A stretch of 64,000 nucleotides of DNA, taken from assembly GCA_034111105.1 (NCBI GenBank), contig JAWUXY010000077.1:1-64000 (forward strand), written 5' to 3'. Positions 49,577 to 59,800 of the stretch are shown one piece after another (within the stretch, counting starts at the first letter, position 1; every line of letters starts with the position of its first letter). This DNA is from Bermanella sp034111105. Lineage in GTDB: Bacteria; Pseudomonadota; Gammaproteobacteria; Pseudomonadales; Oceanobacteraceae. The translations under genes were made by a program, and so were the position numbers. A model generated the notes under the pieces. That model was not told the origin of the DNA. It did not search any database and saw only the letters and a list, made by a program, of their open reading frames with translations.

Positions 49577-50037
49577 TGCATCCACAACGTAAACAAAGAC
49601 TCTTCATTATTTTATTTATGGTTGGCGGTATCGCCTTAGCCGTGAGTTTGATGCTGGTGGCATTACAAGACAACATTAATTTATTTTATACCCCACAACA
49701 AATTGTGGCGGGGGACGCGCCCACTCATCGCACGATTCGCGCCGGCGGTATGGTTGTTGAGGGCAGTGTGACACGTGAGAAAGATGGTTTAACGGTTCAG
49801 TTTAATGTGACGGATGGTAAAGGTATTGTCACGATACAGTTCGACGGTATTTTACCGGATCTATTTCGTGAGGGTCAGGGCATTGTTGCGTTAGGTCAAC
49901 TAAACGATGACAACGTATTTATCGCATCCGAAGTATTAGCGAAGCATGATGAAAATTATATGCCTCCAGAAGTGGCTGATGCATTAGAAAAGGCCCATAA
50001 CGATGGTAAACAAGACGTTAAAAGCGCTCGTTACTAA
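49576..50037 (+). CDS. ccmE: Haem chaperone CcmE
   Basis: 153 residues. N-terminal basic stretch and one membrane anchor (RQRLFIILFMVGGIALAVSL), then an OB-fold periplasmic domain. The haem-binding histidine is in VLAKHDENYMPP (H-x-x-x-Y motif), where CcmC attaches haem covalently. Start overlaps ccmD's stop by one base. CcmE hands haem to CcmF for ligation to cytochromes. Confidence 0.95.
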   Translation: MHPQRKQRLFIILFMVGGIALAVSLMLVALQDNINLFYTPQQIVAGDAPTHRTIRAGGMVVEGSVTREKDGLTVQFNVTDGKGIVTIQFDGILPDLFREGQGIVALGQLNDDNVFIASEVLAKHDENYMPPEVADALEKAHNDGKQDVKSARY

Positions 50038-50052
50038 TTTAGGAGAAAAAAT

Positions 50053-52002
50053 ATGTTACCTGAGTTAGGTCACTTTGCGCTGATATTAGCGTTGGTTTTT
50101 GCTTTTTTACAAAGCGTAATCCCGTTATTGGGAACGGCTACTGGTCGTACACAATGGATGGTGATGAGCCGTCCGTTAAGTTGGGGGCAGTTTCTGTTTC
50201 TGCTTATCTCGTTTATTGCATTAGCTGCCAGCTTTGTGAACGATGATTTTTCTGTGGCTTATGTGGCCAATAATTCGAATAGTTTATTACCGGTACAATA
50301 TAAAATCAGTGCGGTGTGGGGCTCACATGAAGGCTCTTTATTACTTTGGGTTTTATTGTTAAGCACATGGACGGTTGCAGTGAGTATTTTCTCCCGTAAT
50401 TTACCCATTGATATTTTAGCGCGTGTGCTTGCCATTATGGGTTTAATCAGTGTTGGTTTTTTGCTCTTTACAATTTTCACCTCAAACCCGTTTGAGCGTG
50501 TGCTGCCCAACATCCCACTTGATGGAAAAGATTTAAATCCATTATTGCAAGACTTTGGTTTAATTGTGCACCCACCTATGTTGTACATGGGTTATGTGGG
50601 CTTCTCTGTTGCGTTTGCGTTTGCGTTAGCGGCTTTGTTAAGTGGCCGGTTGGATGCGGCTTGGGCTCGTTGGTCTCGTCCTTGGACAACGGTTGCTTGG
50701 GCGTTTTTAACCGCGGGTATCGCACTTGGGAGTTGGTGGGCATATTACGAACTTGGCTGGGGCGGCTGGTGGTTTTGGGACCCTGTAGAAAACGCATCGT
50801 TCATGCCTTGGTTGGTTGGTACGGCGTTAATTCACTCTTTGGCTGTGACTGAAAAACGCGGTGCATTTAAAAGTTGGACGGTTCTATTAGCCATTTTCGC
50901 GTTTAGTTTGAGCTTACTGGGTACGTTCTTAGTGCGCTCTGGTGTGCTTAATAGTGTGCACGCATTTGCCAGCGATCCCGATCGCGGGTTATTTATTTTG
51001 GCGTTATTGATTGTTTCGATCGGTGGCTCGCTGTTAATTTATGCATTAAAAGCGCCCACCGTTGTGGCACGTGTGAGTTTTTCTTGGGTAAGCAAAGAAA
51101 GTTTCTTGTTACTGAATAATGTTTTATTGATCGTGACGTGTGCCATGGTATTACTCGGCACCTTGTACCCAATGGTAGCCGATTACTTTTTTGATCAAAA
51201 AATAAGTGTTGGTGCACCGTTCTTTAATCTCTTCTTTGTGCCGCTTATGTCAGTGCTATTGCTGTTTATCAGTTTAGGTTTTATTAGTCGTTGGAAAAAA
51301 ACCGATGGTAAATGGTTAGCATCTCAGTTGTGGCCTGCTGCTGTATTTACCGTTGTGTTGTCTCTTGTGTTTCCGTTTATCTATGGTGTGCACTATACGT
51401 GGCAAATTGTTTTTGGCGTGGCATTAAGTTCTTGGGTGATCAGCTCTACGTTGCTTGATCTTTATCGCAAGACGAACACTAAAAATGGTTTCGTAGCCGG
51501 TCTTAAAAAATTAAGTTTAAGTTATTACGGTATGATTTTGGCTCACATGGGCGTGGCAATTACCGCAATGGGGATTTGCATTGTGAGTAATTATACTCAA
51601 GAGCATGACGTGCGAGTGGTGCCAGGCGATACGGTTGATGCATCGGGTTATCATTTTATATTTGATGGCGTTAAAAAAGTAAAAGGTCCTAACTACATTG
51701 CAGACGAAGGTCAAATTCGTGTGTTTCATAACGATGAATATTACACCACCATGAAACCACAAAAACGTCATTACAAAGTGCAGCGTAACATAATGACAGA
51801 AGCCGATATTGATGCGGGTTTATTCCGTGATTTATATGTGGCGTTAGGTGAAAAATTAGATGGGGGCGCTTGGGCGGTTCGCATTCATTATAAGCCTTAC
51901 GTTCGTTGGTTGTGGCTAGGGGCCATCTTTATGTCACTGGGTGGCGTATTGGCCGTCTGTGATAAACGTTATCGTTTGTCTCGTACACGTACTTCAAACT
52001 AA
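50053..52002 (+). CDS. ccmF: Haem lyase subunit CcmF
   Basis: 649 residues with about 14-15 helices. The tryptophan-rich WWD motif WAYYELGWGGWWFWDPVENA and the flanking WGSHEGSLLLW and LVHPPMLYMGYVG-type (IVHPPMLYMGYVGFSV) segments hold the haem-ligand histidines. It joins haem from CcmE to the CXXCH thiols of apocytochromes together with CcmH. The start ATG has AGGAGA upstream. It is followed after 12 bases by ccmG. Confidence 0.96.
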   Translation: MLPELGHFALILALVFAFLQSVIPLLGTATGRTQWMVMSRPLSWGQFLFLLISFIALAASFVNDDFSVAYVANNSNSLLPVQYKISAVWGSHEGSLLLWVLLLSTWTVAVSIFSRNLPIDILARVLAIMGLISVGFLLFTIFTSNPFERVLPNIPLDGKDLNPLLQDFGLIVHPPMLYMGYVGFSVAFAFALAALLSGRLDAAWARWSRPWTTVAWAFLTAGIALGSWWAYYELGWGGWWFWDPVENASFMPWLVGTALIHSLAVTEKRGAFKSWTVLLAIFAFSLSLLGTFLVRSGVLNSVHAFASDPDRGLFILALLIVSIGGSLLIYALKAPTVVARVSFSWVSKESFLLLNNVLLIVTCAMVLLGTLYPMVADYFFDQKISVGAPFFNLFFVPLMSVLLLFISLGFISRWKKTDGKWLASQLWPAAVFTVVLSLVFPFIYGVHYTWQIVFGVALSSWVISSTLLDLYRKTNTKNGFVAGLKKLSLSYYGMILAHMGVAITAMGICIVSNYTQEHDVRVVPGDTVDASGYHFIFDGVKKVKGPNYIADEGQIRVFHNDEYYTTMKPQKRHYKVQRNIMTEADIDAGLFRDLYVALGEKLDGGAWAVRIHYKPYVRWLWLGAIFMSLGGVLAVCDKRYRLSRTRTSN

Positions 52003-52014
52003 TAGGGCTCGACT

Positions 52015-52560
52015 ATGAAACGCTGGGCATTATTTATACCTTTTATTATTTTTTCGTTACTGGGTTTTTTACTTTGGCGCGGTTTATATCTTGACCCTAA
52101 AGATATTCCGTCTGCCTTGGTCGATAAGCCATTTCCAGACTTTGCATTGCCGACGTTAGTCAGTGGTGAAACAAAAACAAAATCAAGCTTGCAAGGGGAT
52201 GTTCACCTTGTAAACGTATGGGGCACTTGGTGCATCAGCTGTAAAGTTGAGCACCCATTTTTAGTTGAGCTGGCTAAAGAGGGTGTGCGCATTATTGGTG
52301 TGAACTATAAAGATGAAAATGATGCGGCGCGCCAATGGTTGATTGACCTAGGTAACCCGTATGTGTTTTCAGTGGATGATGAAGCGGGCACTTTATCTAT
52401 GGACTTAGGGGTGACTGGTGCACCCGAAACGTTCTTCGTTGATGCCAATGGTGTGGTGCGTTATAAGCATCAAGGGCCGATTACACGAGGCAATTGGGCG
52501 CCGTTAGAAAAAATTTGGCAGTCGCTGGTTACTGAATCAAAGCAGGCGGTGCAACCATGA
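52015..52560 (+). CDS. ccmG: Thiol-disulphide reductase CcmG/DsbE
   Basis: 181 residues: one membrane anchor at about 5-22 and a thioredoxin-like periplasmic domain. The active site is in VWGTWCISCKVEHPFLVELA (WCISC replaces the more common WCVPC/WCPTC), and GAPETFFVDANGVVRYKHQG gives the cis-proline loop. It keeps apocytochrome cysteines reduced before haem attachment, taking electrons from DsbD. ccmH starts 4 bases inside its end. Confidence 0.94.
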   Translation: MKRWALFIPFIIFSLLGFLLWRGLYLDPKDIPSALVDKPFPDFALPTLVSGETKTKSSLQGDVHLVNVWGTWCISCKVEHPFLVELAKEGVRIIGVNYKDENDAARQWLIDLGNPYVFSVDDEAGTLSMDLGVTGAPETFFVDANGVVRYKHQGPITRGNWAPLEKIWQSLVTESKQAVQP

Positions 52561-53057
52561 TGAAATACGTTGTTTTGTTTTCCGCGTTATTATTAAGCCA
52601 GTTATCTTATGCCATTGTTGATGGGCATGAATATATTTTTGATGATGGCAGTGAGGTTGAAAATGAAAACCGGGCTCAGCTTTTTCAGACGTTAGCACAA
52701 GAGCTGCGTTGTCCTAAGTGTCAAAACCAGAATCTATCGGATAGTAACGCTATGATAGCCGGCGACCTGCGTCGAGAGTTATATCAGCAGGTTAAATCAG
52801 GTCAAGACGGTGAAAGCATTGTCAATTTCATGGTGAATCGTTACGGTGAGTTTGTTTTGTATCGCCCGAAAGTGAACGGCATGACTTACGTATTATGGTT
52901 TGGCCCTGTGGCATTGCTGATTATTGGTTTGATCTGTTTAATTGTGATTGTACGAAAACGCAAACAAAGTGTGCAGCCAGCAGAGCCATTAAGCGAAGCA
53001 CAGCAAAAACGCATTGATCAATTATTAGCAAAAGATAAAGGGGATGATCATGTTTAG
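52557..53057 (+). CDS. ccmH: Apocytochrome thiol reductase CcmH (CcmL-type)
   Basis: 166 residues. Signal peptide or N-terminal anchor (1-20, then AIVDGHEYIFDDG), a periplasmic helical domain with the LRCPKCQNQNLSDSNAMIA redox CxxC motif, and a C-terminal membrane helix (TYVLWFGPVALLIIGLICLI). Complexes with CcmF as haem lyase. Overlaps ccmG by 4 bases and ccmI by 14, so the end of the operon is translationally coupled. Confidence 0.94.
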   Translation: MMKYVVLFSALLLSQLSYAIVDGHEYIFDDGSEVENENRAQLFQTLAQELRCPKCQNQNLSDSNAMIAGDLRRELYQQVKSGQDGESIVNFMVNRYGEFVLYRPKVNGMTYVLWFGPVALLIIGLICLIVIVRKRKQSVQPAEPLSEAQQKRIDQLLAKDKGDDHV

Positions 53058-54288
53058 TTTATGGTTAGGTGTTGCTGTTTTATTAGTATTAGCCGTGTTG
53101 ATGATGTGCCTACCTTTATTTGTCACATTACGTGGCAGTGAATTAAAGCGTCAGCAAAGCAACGTTGATATTTATAAATCACAACTGGCTGATTTAGAGT
53201 CTGATTTAAGTAATGAGCGAATTGATCAGGCGGAATATGAAGGTCTAAGCCAAGAGATTAAATCGAACTTGTTAATCGATACACAAGACCAGCAAGCCGT
53301 TCCACTTTCTAATAAAGGCAAATGGGTGTTTGCACCTGCCATTATTATCATCTTTGTTTTCAGCATAGGCTTATATATGAAGCTTGGTTCTGAAAATGAA
53401 TTAGTCATTACCCAGTTATTGCAAAAAAGTGGTCAGACGAATTTTACTGAAGAAAATGCACACGAGCTAATTGAGCGACTTAATGTGCAAACCACTAAAA
53501 CCCCTGAAGATACTGAAATGTGGTATTTACTAGGGCGTTTAAATTTCGATATGGGTCAGTTCGACCAGGCCGTGCTTGGTTTTACACAAGCCTTACAATT
53601 GTTACCCATCGACTCTAAACAAGATCAAGCGGTGGCTATGGCGCAATTAGCGCAGGCACAATTTTTTGCTAATGATCGAACATTAAATGCAGCGACGCAG
53701 TCTTTACTAAAAGATGTGTTGGCCATTAACCCTAATGATGAAACATCATTGGGATTGTTGGGGGTTTCTGCTTATGACAATAAGCGCTATGTTGAAGCGG
53801 TGGGTTATTGGCAGCGATTAATCAGCATGATGCCAGTAAATAATCCTAATGTGGCGGCAATTGAGGGTGGTATTAACAAAGCACTTGAACGGATGACTGA
53901 TGAAGAGCGTGCGGCTATTAAAAAGCAGCAGGTGGCCGTTCAGCCTGCTGTCATACAAGTGACTGTTAATATTGCACAAAACATCATTTCGCGATTACCC
54001 AAAAATGCAGATTTATTTGTATTGGCCAAAGCTGAGAATGGCCCGCCTATGCCATTGGCGGTTCAACGTATTGATGTGAACGAATGGCCAGTAACAGTGA
54101 CCTTGGATGACTCCATGGCCATGATGCCGTCATTGCGTTTAAGCCAGTTTAAAAATGTTGTTATTACGGCCCGTATTAGTAAAAGCGGTGTTGGTAATGC
54201 TAAACCGGGTGACTTGCAGGGTGTGAGTGCGGTTATTGGCAGCGATACTAAACGCGTATCTTTGCAAATTAACGAAGTCGTAAAATAG
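53044..54288 (+). CDS. ccmI: Cytochrome c maturation apocytochrome chaperone CcmI
   Basis: 414 residues. Two membrane helices at the N-terminus (about 3-22 and 96-113) with a cytoplasmic coiled-coil loop (SNVDIYKSQLADLESDLSNE), and a TPR-rich periplasmic region (WYLLGRLNFDMGQFDQAVLG; ETSLGLLGVSAYDNKRYVEA) that grips the C-terminal helix of apocytochromes. A C-terminal beta-rich extension (GPPMPLAVQRIDVNEWPVTV) is as in CycH/CcmI of gammaproteobacteria. Starts 14 bases inside ccmH. Last gene of the ccm operon. Confidence 0.92.
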   Translation: MIMFSLWLGVAVLLVLAVLMMCLPLFVTLRGSELKRQQSNVDIYKSQLADLESDLSNERIDQAEYEGLSQEIKSNLLIDTQDQQAVPLSNKGKWVFAPAIIIIFVFSIGLYMKLGSENELVITQLLQKSGQTNFTEENAHELIERLNVQTTKTPEDTEMWYLLGRLNFDMGQFDQAVLGFTQALQLLPIDSKQDQAVAMAQLAQAQFFANDRTLNAATQSLLKDVLAINPNDETSLGLLGVSAYDNKRYVEAVGYWQRLISMMPVNNPNVAAIEGGINKALERMTDEERAAIKKQQVAVQPAVIQVTVNIAQNIISRLPKNADLFVLAKAENGPPMPLAVQRIDVNEWPVTVTLDDSMAMMPSLRLSQFKNVVITARISKSGVGNAKPGDLQGVSAVIGSDTKRVSLQINEVVK

Positions 54289-54301
54289 GCCACCACTTCA
54301 C

Positions 54302-54979
54302 GTGTTTAATGCGAATGCACCACGAAAGCCTTATCTAGCAAAGGGTAGCAATGTAAAGCGCTGCCTTGATTGCTTAATGGCGGATGGCTATTGTTTGTGT
54401 GCTCATAAAAAAAGCGTACAGCAAGACGATTCTGTACCAGTGCATATTTGTTTGTTGATGCACAAAGAAGAAAGTTACAAACCCAGTAACACGGGCCGAC
54501 TTATTGAACACATTCTACCTGATTACACTCATCGTTTTTATTGGCACAGAACGCAGCCCGATCCTGATTTTATCAGTTTGCTACAAAACCCCGTGTTTCA
54601 ACCGTATATTATTTTCCCCGGTGACCGTGGCGGTTATGACGATAGAGTGGTTGAGAGTGCGAATGAAACAGATGGAAAAATCCCATTGTTTATCATTTTA
54701 GATGGCAGCTGGCGACAAGCAGGGCGCATGTTCCGTTTAAGCACATATTTGCAAACATTACCTGTGTTACCACTTAACACACAAAGACATAGCCGCTATA
54801 AATTACGCAAAGCGCCGGATGAATTTCATTTGTGCACGGTTGAGGTTGCCATTGAGTTATTGCATCAACATCAACAACGTGACGCTGCGTCCACTTTGGA
54901 CGATTATTTTCTGATATTCAATGAGTTCTATGCTCAGTCTCGCCGTCAACAAAAAGCCAGTTTACCGCCTGCGCAATAA
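54302..54979 (+). CDS. tapT: DTW-domain tRNA-uridine aminocarboxypropyltransferase (TapT-like)
   Basis: 225 residues from GTG 54302. The DTW/YfiP domain is recognisable by the zinc-ribbon-like start (CLDCLMADGYCLCAHKK), LLMHKEESYKPSNTGRLIEH, and LFIILDGSWRQAGRMFR, where D-G-S-W is the D-x-T-W motif. Enzymes of this family use S-adenosylmethionine to add a 3-amino-3-carboxypropyl group to tRNA uridine 47. It starts 13 bases after ccmI in the same direction and may be cotranscribed with it. Confidence 0.85.
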   Translation: MFNANAPRKPYLAKGSNVKRCLDCLMADGYCLCAHKKSVQQDDSVPVHICLLMHKEESYKPSNTGRLIEHILPDYTHRFYWHRTQPDPDFISLLQNPVFQPYIIFPGDRGGYDDRVVESANETDGKIPLFIILDGSWRQAGRMFRLSTYLQTLPVLPLNTQRHSRYKLRKAPDEFHLCTVEVAIELLHQHQQRDAASTLDDYFLIFNEFYAQSRRQQKASLPPAQ

Positions 54980-54980
54980 T

Positions 54981-55550
54981 CTAACGACAAGCCAATTGAA
55001 AAATACGCAGCACGTCATGACTGGCTTGCTGTAAATCTTGTTTTTCTAGGTGGCCTCTTAATCCATCTAAGCTTGCTAGAATCAATGTAGCCAATTTTCT
55101 TGGTGCTAGCCCGGTTCTTTCTAGTGTTATCGATTGCGCTTTTTCTGCTTTCGTTAAAACATCCGACAGCATGTTTTCAATGTCTTGCCTTGCTTGGGCA
55201 AAAATATCCTCGGCCACATGCTGAACATGGTATTTAAGGTCATTTAGAATGTGCTGATTGCTCACTTCATCGAATGTAGGGGTGAGCCATGTTTCCATGA
55301 CTAAGCCTATGGTTTCCCAGCATTCAAGTTCCTGCGCTAAAATAGGTAGGCAATCATTATTGGCCTGTAGCTGAAACTGATGCACGACTTGTCTAAAGGC
55401 ATCATCTTTATTTTTAAAGTACTTATGAACGGTTGCCCGCGAATAGCCGGCATGCTCGCTTATGAGCGTCATGTTACTGGCTTTATAGCCATGTTGGAAA
55501 AAGCATTGTCTCGCACCCGCTAGGACTTTTTGCTCGGTTTTTAAATGCAA
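54981..55550 (-). CDS. TetR-family regulator of the RND pump
   Basis: 189 residues from TTG 55550 (no ATG lies earlier than residue 27; an in-frame stop lies just upstream of the TTG). HTH at about 15-55: ARQCFFQHGYKASNMTLISE, HAGYSRATVHKYFKNKDDAF. The C-terminal helical domain is ordinary for TetR. It is divergent from the RND membrane fusion protein gene with 186 bases between, and inverted repeats there fit its operator. It most likely represses the pump and is relieved by a pump substrate. Confidence 0.85.
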   Translation of the reverse strand: MHLKTEQKVLAGARQCFFQHGYKASNMTLISEHAGYSRATVHKYFKNKDDAFRQVVHQFQLQANNDCLPILAQELECWETIGLVMETWLTPTFDEVSNQHILNDLKYHVQHVAEDIFAQARQDIENMLSDVLTKAEKAQSITLERTGLAPRKLATLILASLDGLRGHLEKQDLQQASHDVLRIFQLACR

Positions 55551-55616
55551 TGTCGTTACCTAATTGGTCATTGTTGCAAATATAGATAGGTGTTTTACGT
55601 TCAAAACACACTGTTA

Positions 55617-55649
55617 TTGACAGATTAACACTATGTGTAAACCTGTCAA
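55617..55649. promoter_or_regulatory. Nested inverted repeat, candidate TetR operator of RND pump
   Basis: Outer arms TTGACAG and CTGTCAA (7 perfect bases) enclose the near-palindrome TTAACAC-TAT-GTGTAAA. The repeat is in the middle of the divergent TetR/efflux spacer, about 90 bases before the pump start. A second repeat, CTACAA/TTGTAG, lies at 55654-55676. Confidence 0.55.
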
Positions 55650-55736
55650 TATGCTACAAATACGCACAAATTGTAGTGGCTGGCCTAAAAATGAGCCACG
55701 GCTATGCTTAAGATGGATTAATCTGGAGATAAACAC

Positions 55737-56795
55737 ATGGGATATAAGGGTTCATTCTTAGCCTTATTGATCGTAACCGCTTTGGCTGGTTGTGGTGATG
55801 GTGCTGAAGTTCAGCAAGCACAAGAAAAAGCAGTTGTCGTTCAGCTTGCTGATGTCAGAACAGCCACAACTGAGCATGAGTTTACGTTTCCTGCAAAAGT
55901 GATGGCAAAAACCACGGTTGATTCTGCATTCAGAGTGAGTGGTCGTTTAGAGTCGATTAACTTAGCTGAAGGTAAAACCATCAGAAAAGGCAGTGTCATT
56001 GCTAAATTAGAGCCAGAGCCATTTGAGCGTGCCGTGCGTATGGCTGAAGTAAGACTTAAACAAGCACAGCTAGAGTTAAAGCGTGTTAAAGCAATTGCCA
56101 TTAAAGGCATTGGCTCTGAAAAATCAGTTGATAATGCAGAAGTCAGTTTCGAGTTGGCTGAAATTGAGCTAGAAGATGCGAAAGCAAATTTAGAATATAG
56201 CGTATTAAGAGCGCCGTTTAATGCCATGGTGTCAAAGCGTTTAATTGAAAATAAAGGATTCATTAGTCCAGGGACCCCCGTTGCTCGTTTACAAGATTTA
56301 TCCCGCATACATTTTAAGTTCGATATCCCTGAGCGCCTAGTTAACCAATACAGTCGCTCTCAAATTGCAAAAGCGACAGCGTATATTGATGGTGCCATTA
56401 ACAAAGAATTTGATATTGAGTATGTCGAATACTCAACAGAGCCAAACCCTGTGAGCCAAACCTATGAAGTGGTTTATGCTATGGATGCTCTAAAAGGCGT
56501 TGAAGTAACCCCAGGCGTGCGCGCAACCGTCAAGCTTAAAGGTAACGATGATAAAATGCCGCAAGTATTGGGTGTGCCTGTTAGTGCTTTGGTCACCGGT
56601 ACTGATAACACAATGTCGGTTTGGGTGTATGACGAGAAAACAGAGCGTATCAGCAGTAAGGTCGTTGCTGTTGGGCCGATGGTTGAAGGCTGGGTCGCGG
56701 TATTGTCCGGTTTAGAAAAAGGCCAGAAAGTGGTGTCAGCTGGCGTGACTAAAATGAAAGAAGGGCTGTTAGTTCGCCCTTATAGCATGCAATAA
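55737..56795 (+). CDS. RND efflux periplasmic adaptor (membrane fusion protein)
   Basis: 352 residues. The start MGYKGSFLALLIVTALAGCG has the lipobox LAGC, so the adaptor is a lipoprotein. Barrel-sandwich (lipoyl) part GRLESINLAEGKTIRKGSVI and LRAPFNAMVSKRLIENKGFI, a coiled-coil hairpin between (RLKQAQLELKRVKAIAIKGI), and the beta-barrel domain (SRIHFKFDIPERLVNQ) are in the usual HlyD order. It bridges the inner-membrane pump and an outer-membrane channel. The pump gene follows after 10 bases. Controlled, presumably, by the divergent TetR gene. Confidence 0.92.
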   Translation: MGYKGSFLALLIVTALAGCGDGAEVQQAQEKAVVVQLADVRTATTEHEFTFPAKVMAKTTVDSAFRVSGRLESINLAEGKTIRKGSVIAKLEPEPFERAVRMAEVRLKQAQLELKRVKAIAIKGIGSEKSVDNAEVSFELAEIELEDAKANLEYSVLRAPFNAMVSKRLIENKGFISPGTPVARLQDLSRIHFKFDIPERLVNQYSRSQIAKATAYIDGAINKEFDIEYVEYSTEPNPVSQTYEVVYAMDALKGVEVTPGVRATVKLKGNDDKMPQVLGVPVSALVTGTDNTMSVWVYDEKTERISSKVVAVGPMVEGWVAVLSGLEKGQKVVSAGVTKMKEGLLVRPYSMQ

Positions 56796-56805
56796 GGGGC
56801 TGATT

Positions 56806-59800
56806 ATGGATATCGCAAAAGCGTCCATTAAAACGCCCGTTAATACTTGGCTGCTAGTGGTTATTTGTTTGATTGGTGGTTTGATTGGTTTAGGGGAAAT
56901 TGGTCGTTTAGAAGACCCTTCTTTTACCATTAAACAAGCCATGGTTATCACAGCTTACCCTGGTGCAAGTGCTGAACAAGTTGAGAAAGAAGTCACAGAG
57001 CCTCTTGAAACGGCGATTCAGCAAATGTCGCAAGTAGAAGAAGTTAAGTCGGTATCAAAACCGGGTGTGTCGGAAATTACGGTTGAAATGAAACCAAACT
57101 TTGATGGTAAGGAATTGCCTCAAATTTGGGATGAACTGCGCAAGCGAATGATTGATGCGCAGAATGCACTGCCCACCGGTGTGCGTCCAATTCAAGTGGC
57201 GGATGACTTTGGTGATGTATATGGCTTGTATTACGCATTAACGGCACCTGATTTTACCCCATACCAACTACGTGAATTCTCTCGCGTGATCCGCCGTGAT
57301 TTATTAACCGTGCCTAATGTGACCAAGGTGTCGGTTGAAGGTGTGCTTAAGCAACAAATCACAGTGCATATTGATACATCACAATTAGCCAATTTAGGAA
57401 TTTCATTACCGGATGTGAAAAATGCCTTAGCGTATAGTTTACGTCCGTACGGCAGTGGCCGTTTACATGTTGATGGTCAGCGTATTCGCATTCCTGTGGG
57501 CGGGGTTGAGTCCCATGTTGATGCCATTGAAAACATTACCTTGGGGTTACCAGGCTCGACGAGTCAAATTCGAATTAAAGACATTGCACGAGTCACATTT
57601 GATGTGGTTGATATTCCTGATGTGTTGATTCGTCACAATGGCCAACCTGCAATCACACTGGCAGTCGCTGCAAATATCGAAGCCAATGTGGTGGAAGTGG
57701 GTATTGCTGTGCGTAAGCAAATTGATCAAATTCTTTCCCAGTTACCTTCAGGGATTATCCTTCAGCCTATTTATGACCAAGCGCAAGTGGTTGATGAGGC
57801 GGTAAGTGGCTTTATTACAAACTTAGTTATGTCGGTTGCGGTTGTAATTGCCACACTTTGTTTGTTTATGGGATGGCGCGCGGGCATTGTGGTCGGTGCT
57901 GTATTATTGCTTACCGTATTAGGCACGATTTTAGTCATGTGGTTGTATGGCTTAAATTTACAACGTATTTCGCTAGGCGCGCTTGTGATTGCCATGGGTA
58001 TGTTAGTCGATAATGCAATTGTAGTGGCCGAAGGCATGATGCTGCGAATGCAAAAAGGTTACAACGCATTGGATGCATCAAGCTACGTAGTTAAGCAAAC
58101 ACAATGGCCATTATTGGGGGCGACCGCGATTGGCATTGCCGCGTTCTCCGGTATTGGTTTATCGAATGATGCAACGGGGGAATTTTTATTCTCACTGTTT
58201 GCCGTTATTTTGATCTCATTATTCTTATCGTGGATATTAGCCATTACAGTTGCGCCTTTATTTGGTTCTTACTTTTTTGAAGTGGGCGAAGAAAACGGTG
58301 ACGAGTCATTTAATAGTGGTTTGCATAAAACATACAAGCGTTACCTTTTGATGGCGTTGCACAATCGTGGCAAAACGGTTTTATTATTACTTGGTGTCAC
58401 TTTAGTTAGCTACATGAGTTTTGGTTTTGTGAAGCAAGGCTTTTTCCCTGCTTCAAACACGCCGATTTATTATGTCCATTACTGGGGGCCGCAGTCGCGT
58501 GATATCCGTGAAACGGCTGAATTTATGACACAGGCAGAAGCGTTTGCACAAGAACATGAAGAAGTGTCAGCGGTGACAACGTTTATAGGCAAAGGCGCCA
58601 CGCGATATACGTTGACCTATGCACCGGAGCAGGCGAACGAAAGTTACGGTGTGATGATTATCCGTACAAATGAGCGCGATCAGATTCCGCTGTTGATGAG
58701 TAAATTAACAAAACAACTTCAAGATAATGATCCGGATGCACGCATTTATAATACGCGCGTTATTTTTGGCCCAGGCGTTGGTGCAAAACTAGAAGCGCGT
58801 TTTATGGGGCCTGACCAAACCGTATTACGTCAGTTAGCACAAGAGGCAGAAAATATTTTGAAAGCCGACGGTGAATTGTTAGATATTCGTCAAAACTGGC
58901 GTCAAAAAGAATTGATACTGGTGCCTCAGTACGATGAATATGCGGCCGGTATTGCCGGTGTAACACGAGCTGACTTTTCAGATGCTGTGCAGTTTTCTAG
59001 TAATGGCTTGAAATTGGGTAAGTTGCGTGATGGTGATTACAGTTATGACATTATTGCAAAAGCGCAAGCCCCCCATGAAACCGCACAAGAAACAGATGAG
59101 CTACAGCAATTGAAAGATGCTTTAGTTTGGAGCCAGTACCAACGCAGTTATGTGCCGGTTCGCCAGATCAGCCCACAGATGCAAATAGAATCAGAAGGGG
59201 TGCTTATTCATCGTCGTGATCGTATTCGCAGCATCAGCGTGTACGCTGAGCCTGGTGCGAACGATACCGCAGCATCGGCACTTGCTCGGGTTCGTCCTAA
59301 GATCGAAGCCATTTCATTACCAGACGGTTATAAAATCGAATGGGGTGGGGAGTTCGAAAGCGCAGGCAAGGCACAAAAAGCGCTAGGCGGTGGTTTACCG
59401 TTGGGCTTTTTAGTGATGATTTTAATCACGATTTTCTTGTTTGGTTCGGTACGGGAGCCTTTAATTATTTGGTTGATTGTTCCTATGGCTGTTTGCGGTG
59501 TCGTTGCTGGATTGCTTATCGCTGACTTGCCATTTGGCTTTATGTCCTTGCTTGGTTTCCTAAGTCTGTTTGGCATGTTGATTAAAAACGCCATTGTATT
59601 GATTGAAGAAATTGATATTCAGATTGAAACCGGTATGGATAAATTTGAAGCCATCGTTGAGGCAAGTCTCAGTCGTTTACGCCCTGTATCGTTAGCGGCG
59701 GTGACGACCATTCTGGGGATGGGCCCATTATTAACGGATGCATTCTTTGCCGATATGGCCGTTACCATCATGGCTGGTTTAGCATTTGCGACTATTTTGA

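Noticed and set aside
55841..56308. 155-codon open frame antisense to the RND adaptor gene
   Set aside because: Shadow of a well-supported coding frame; no features of its own.
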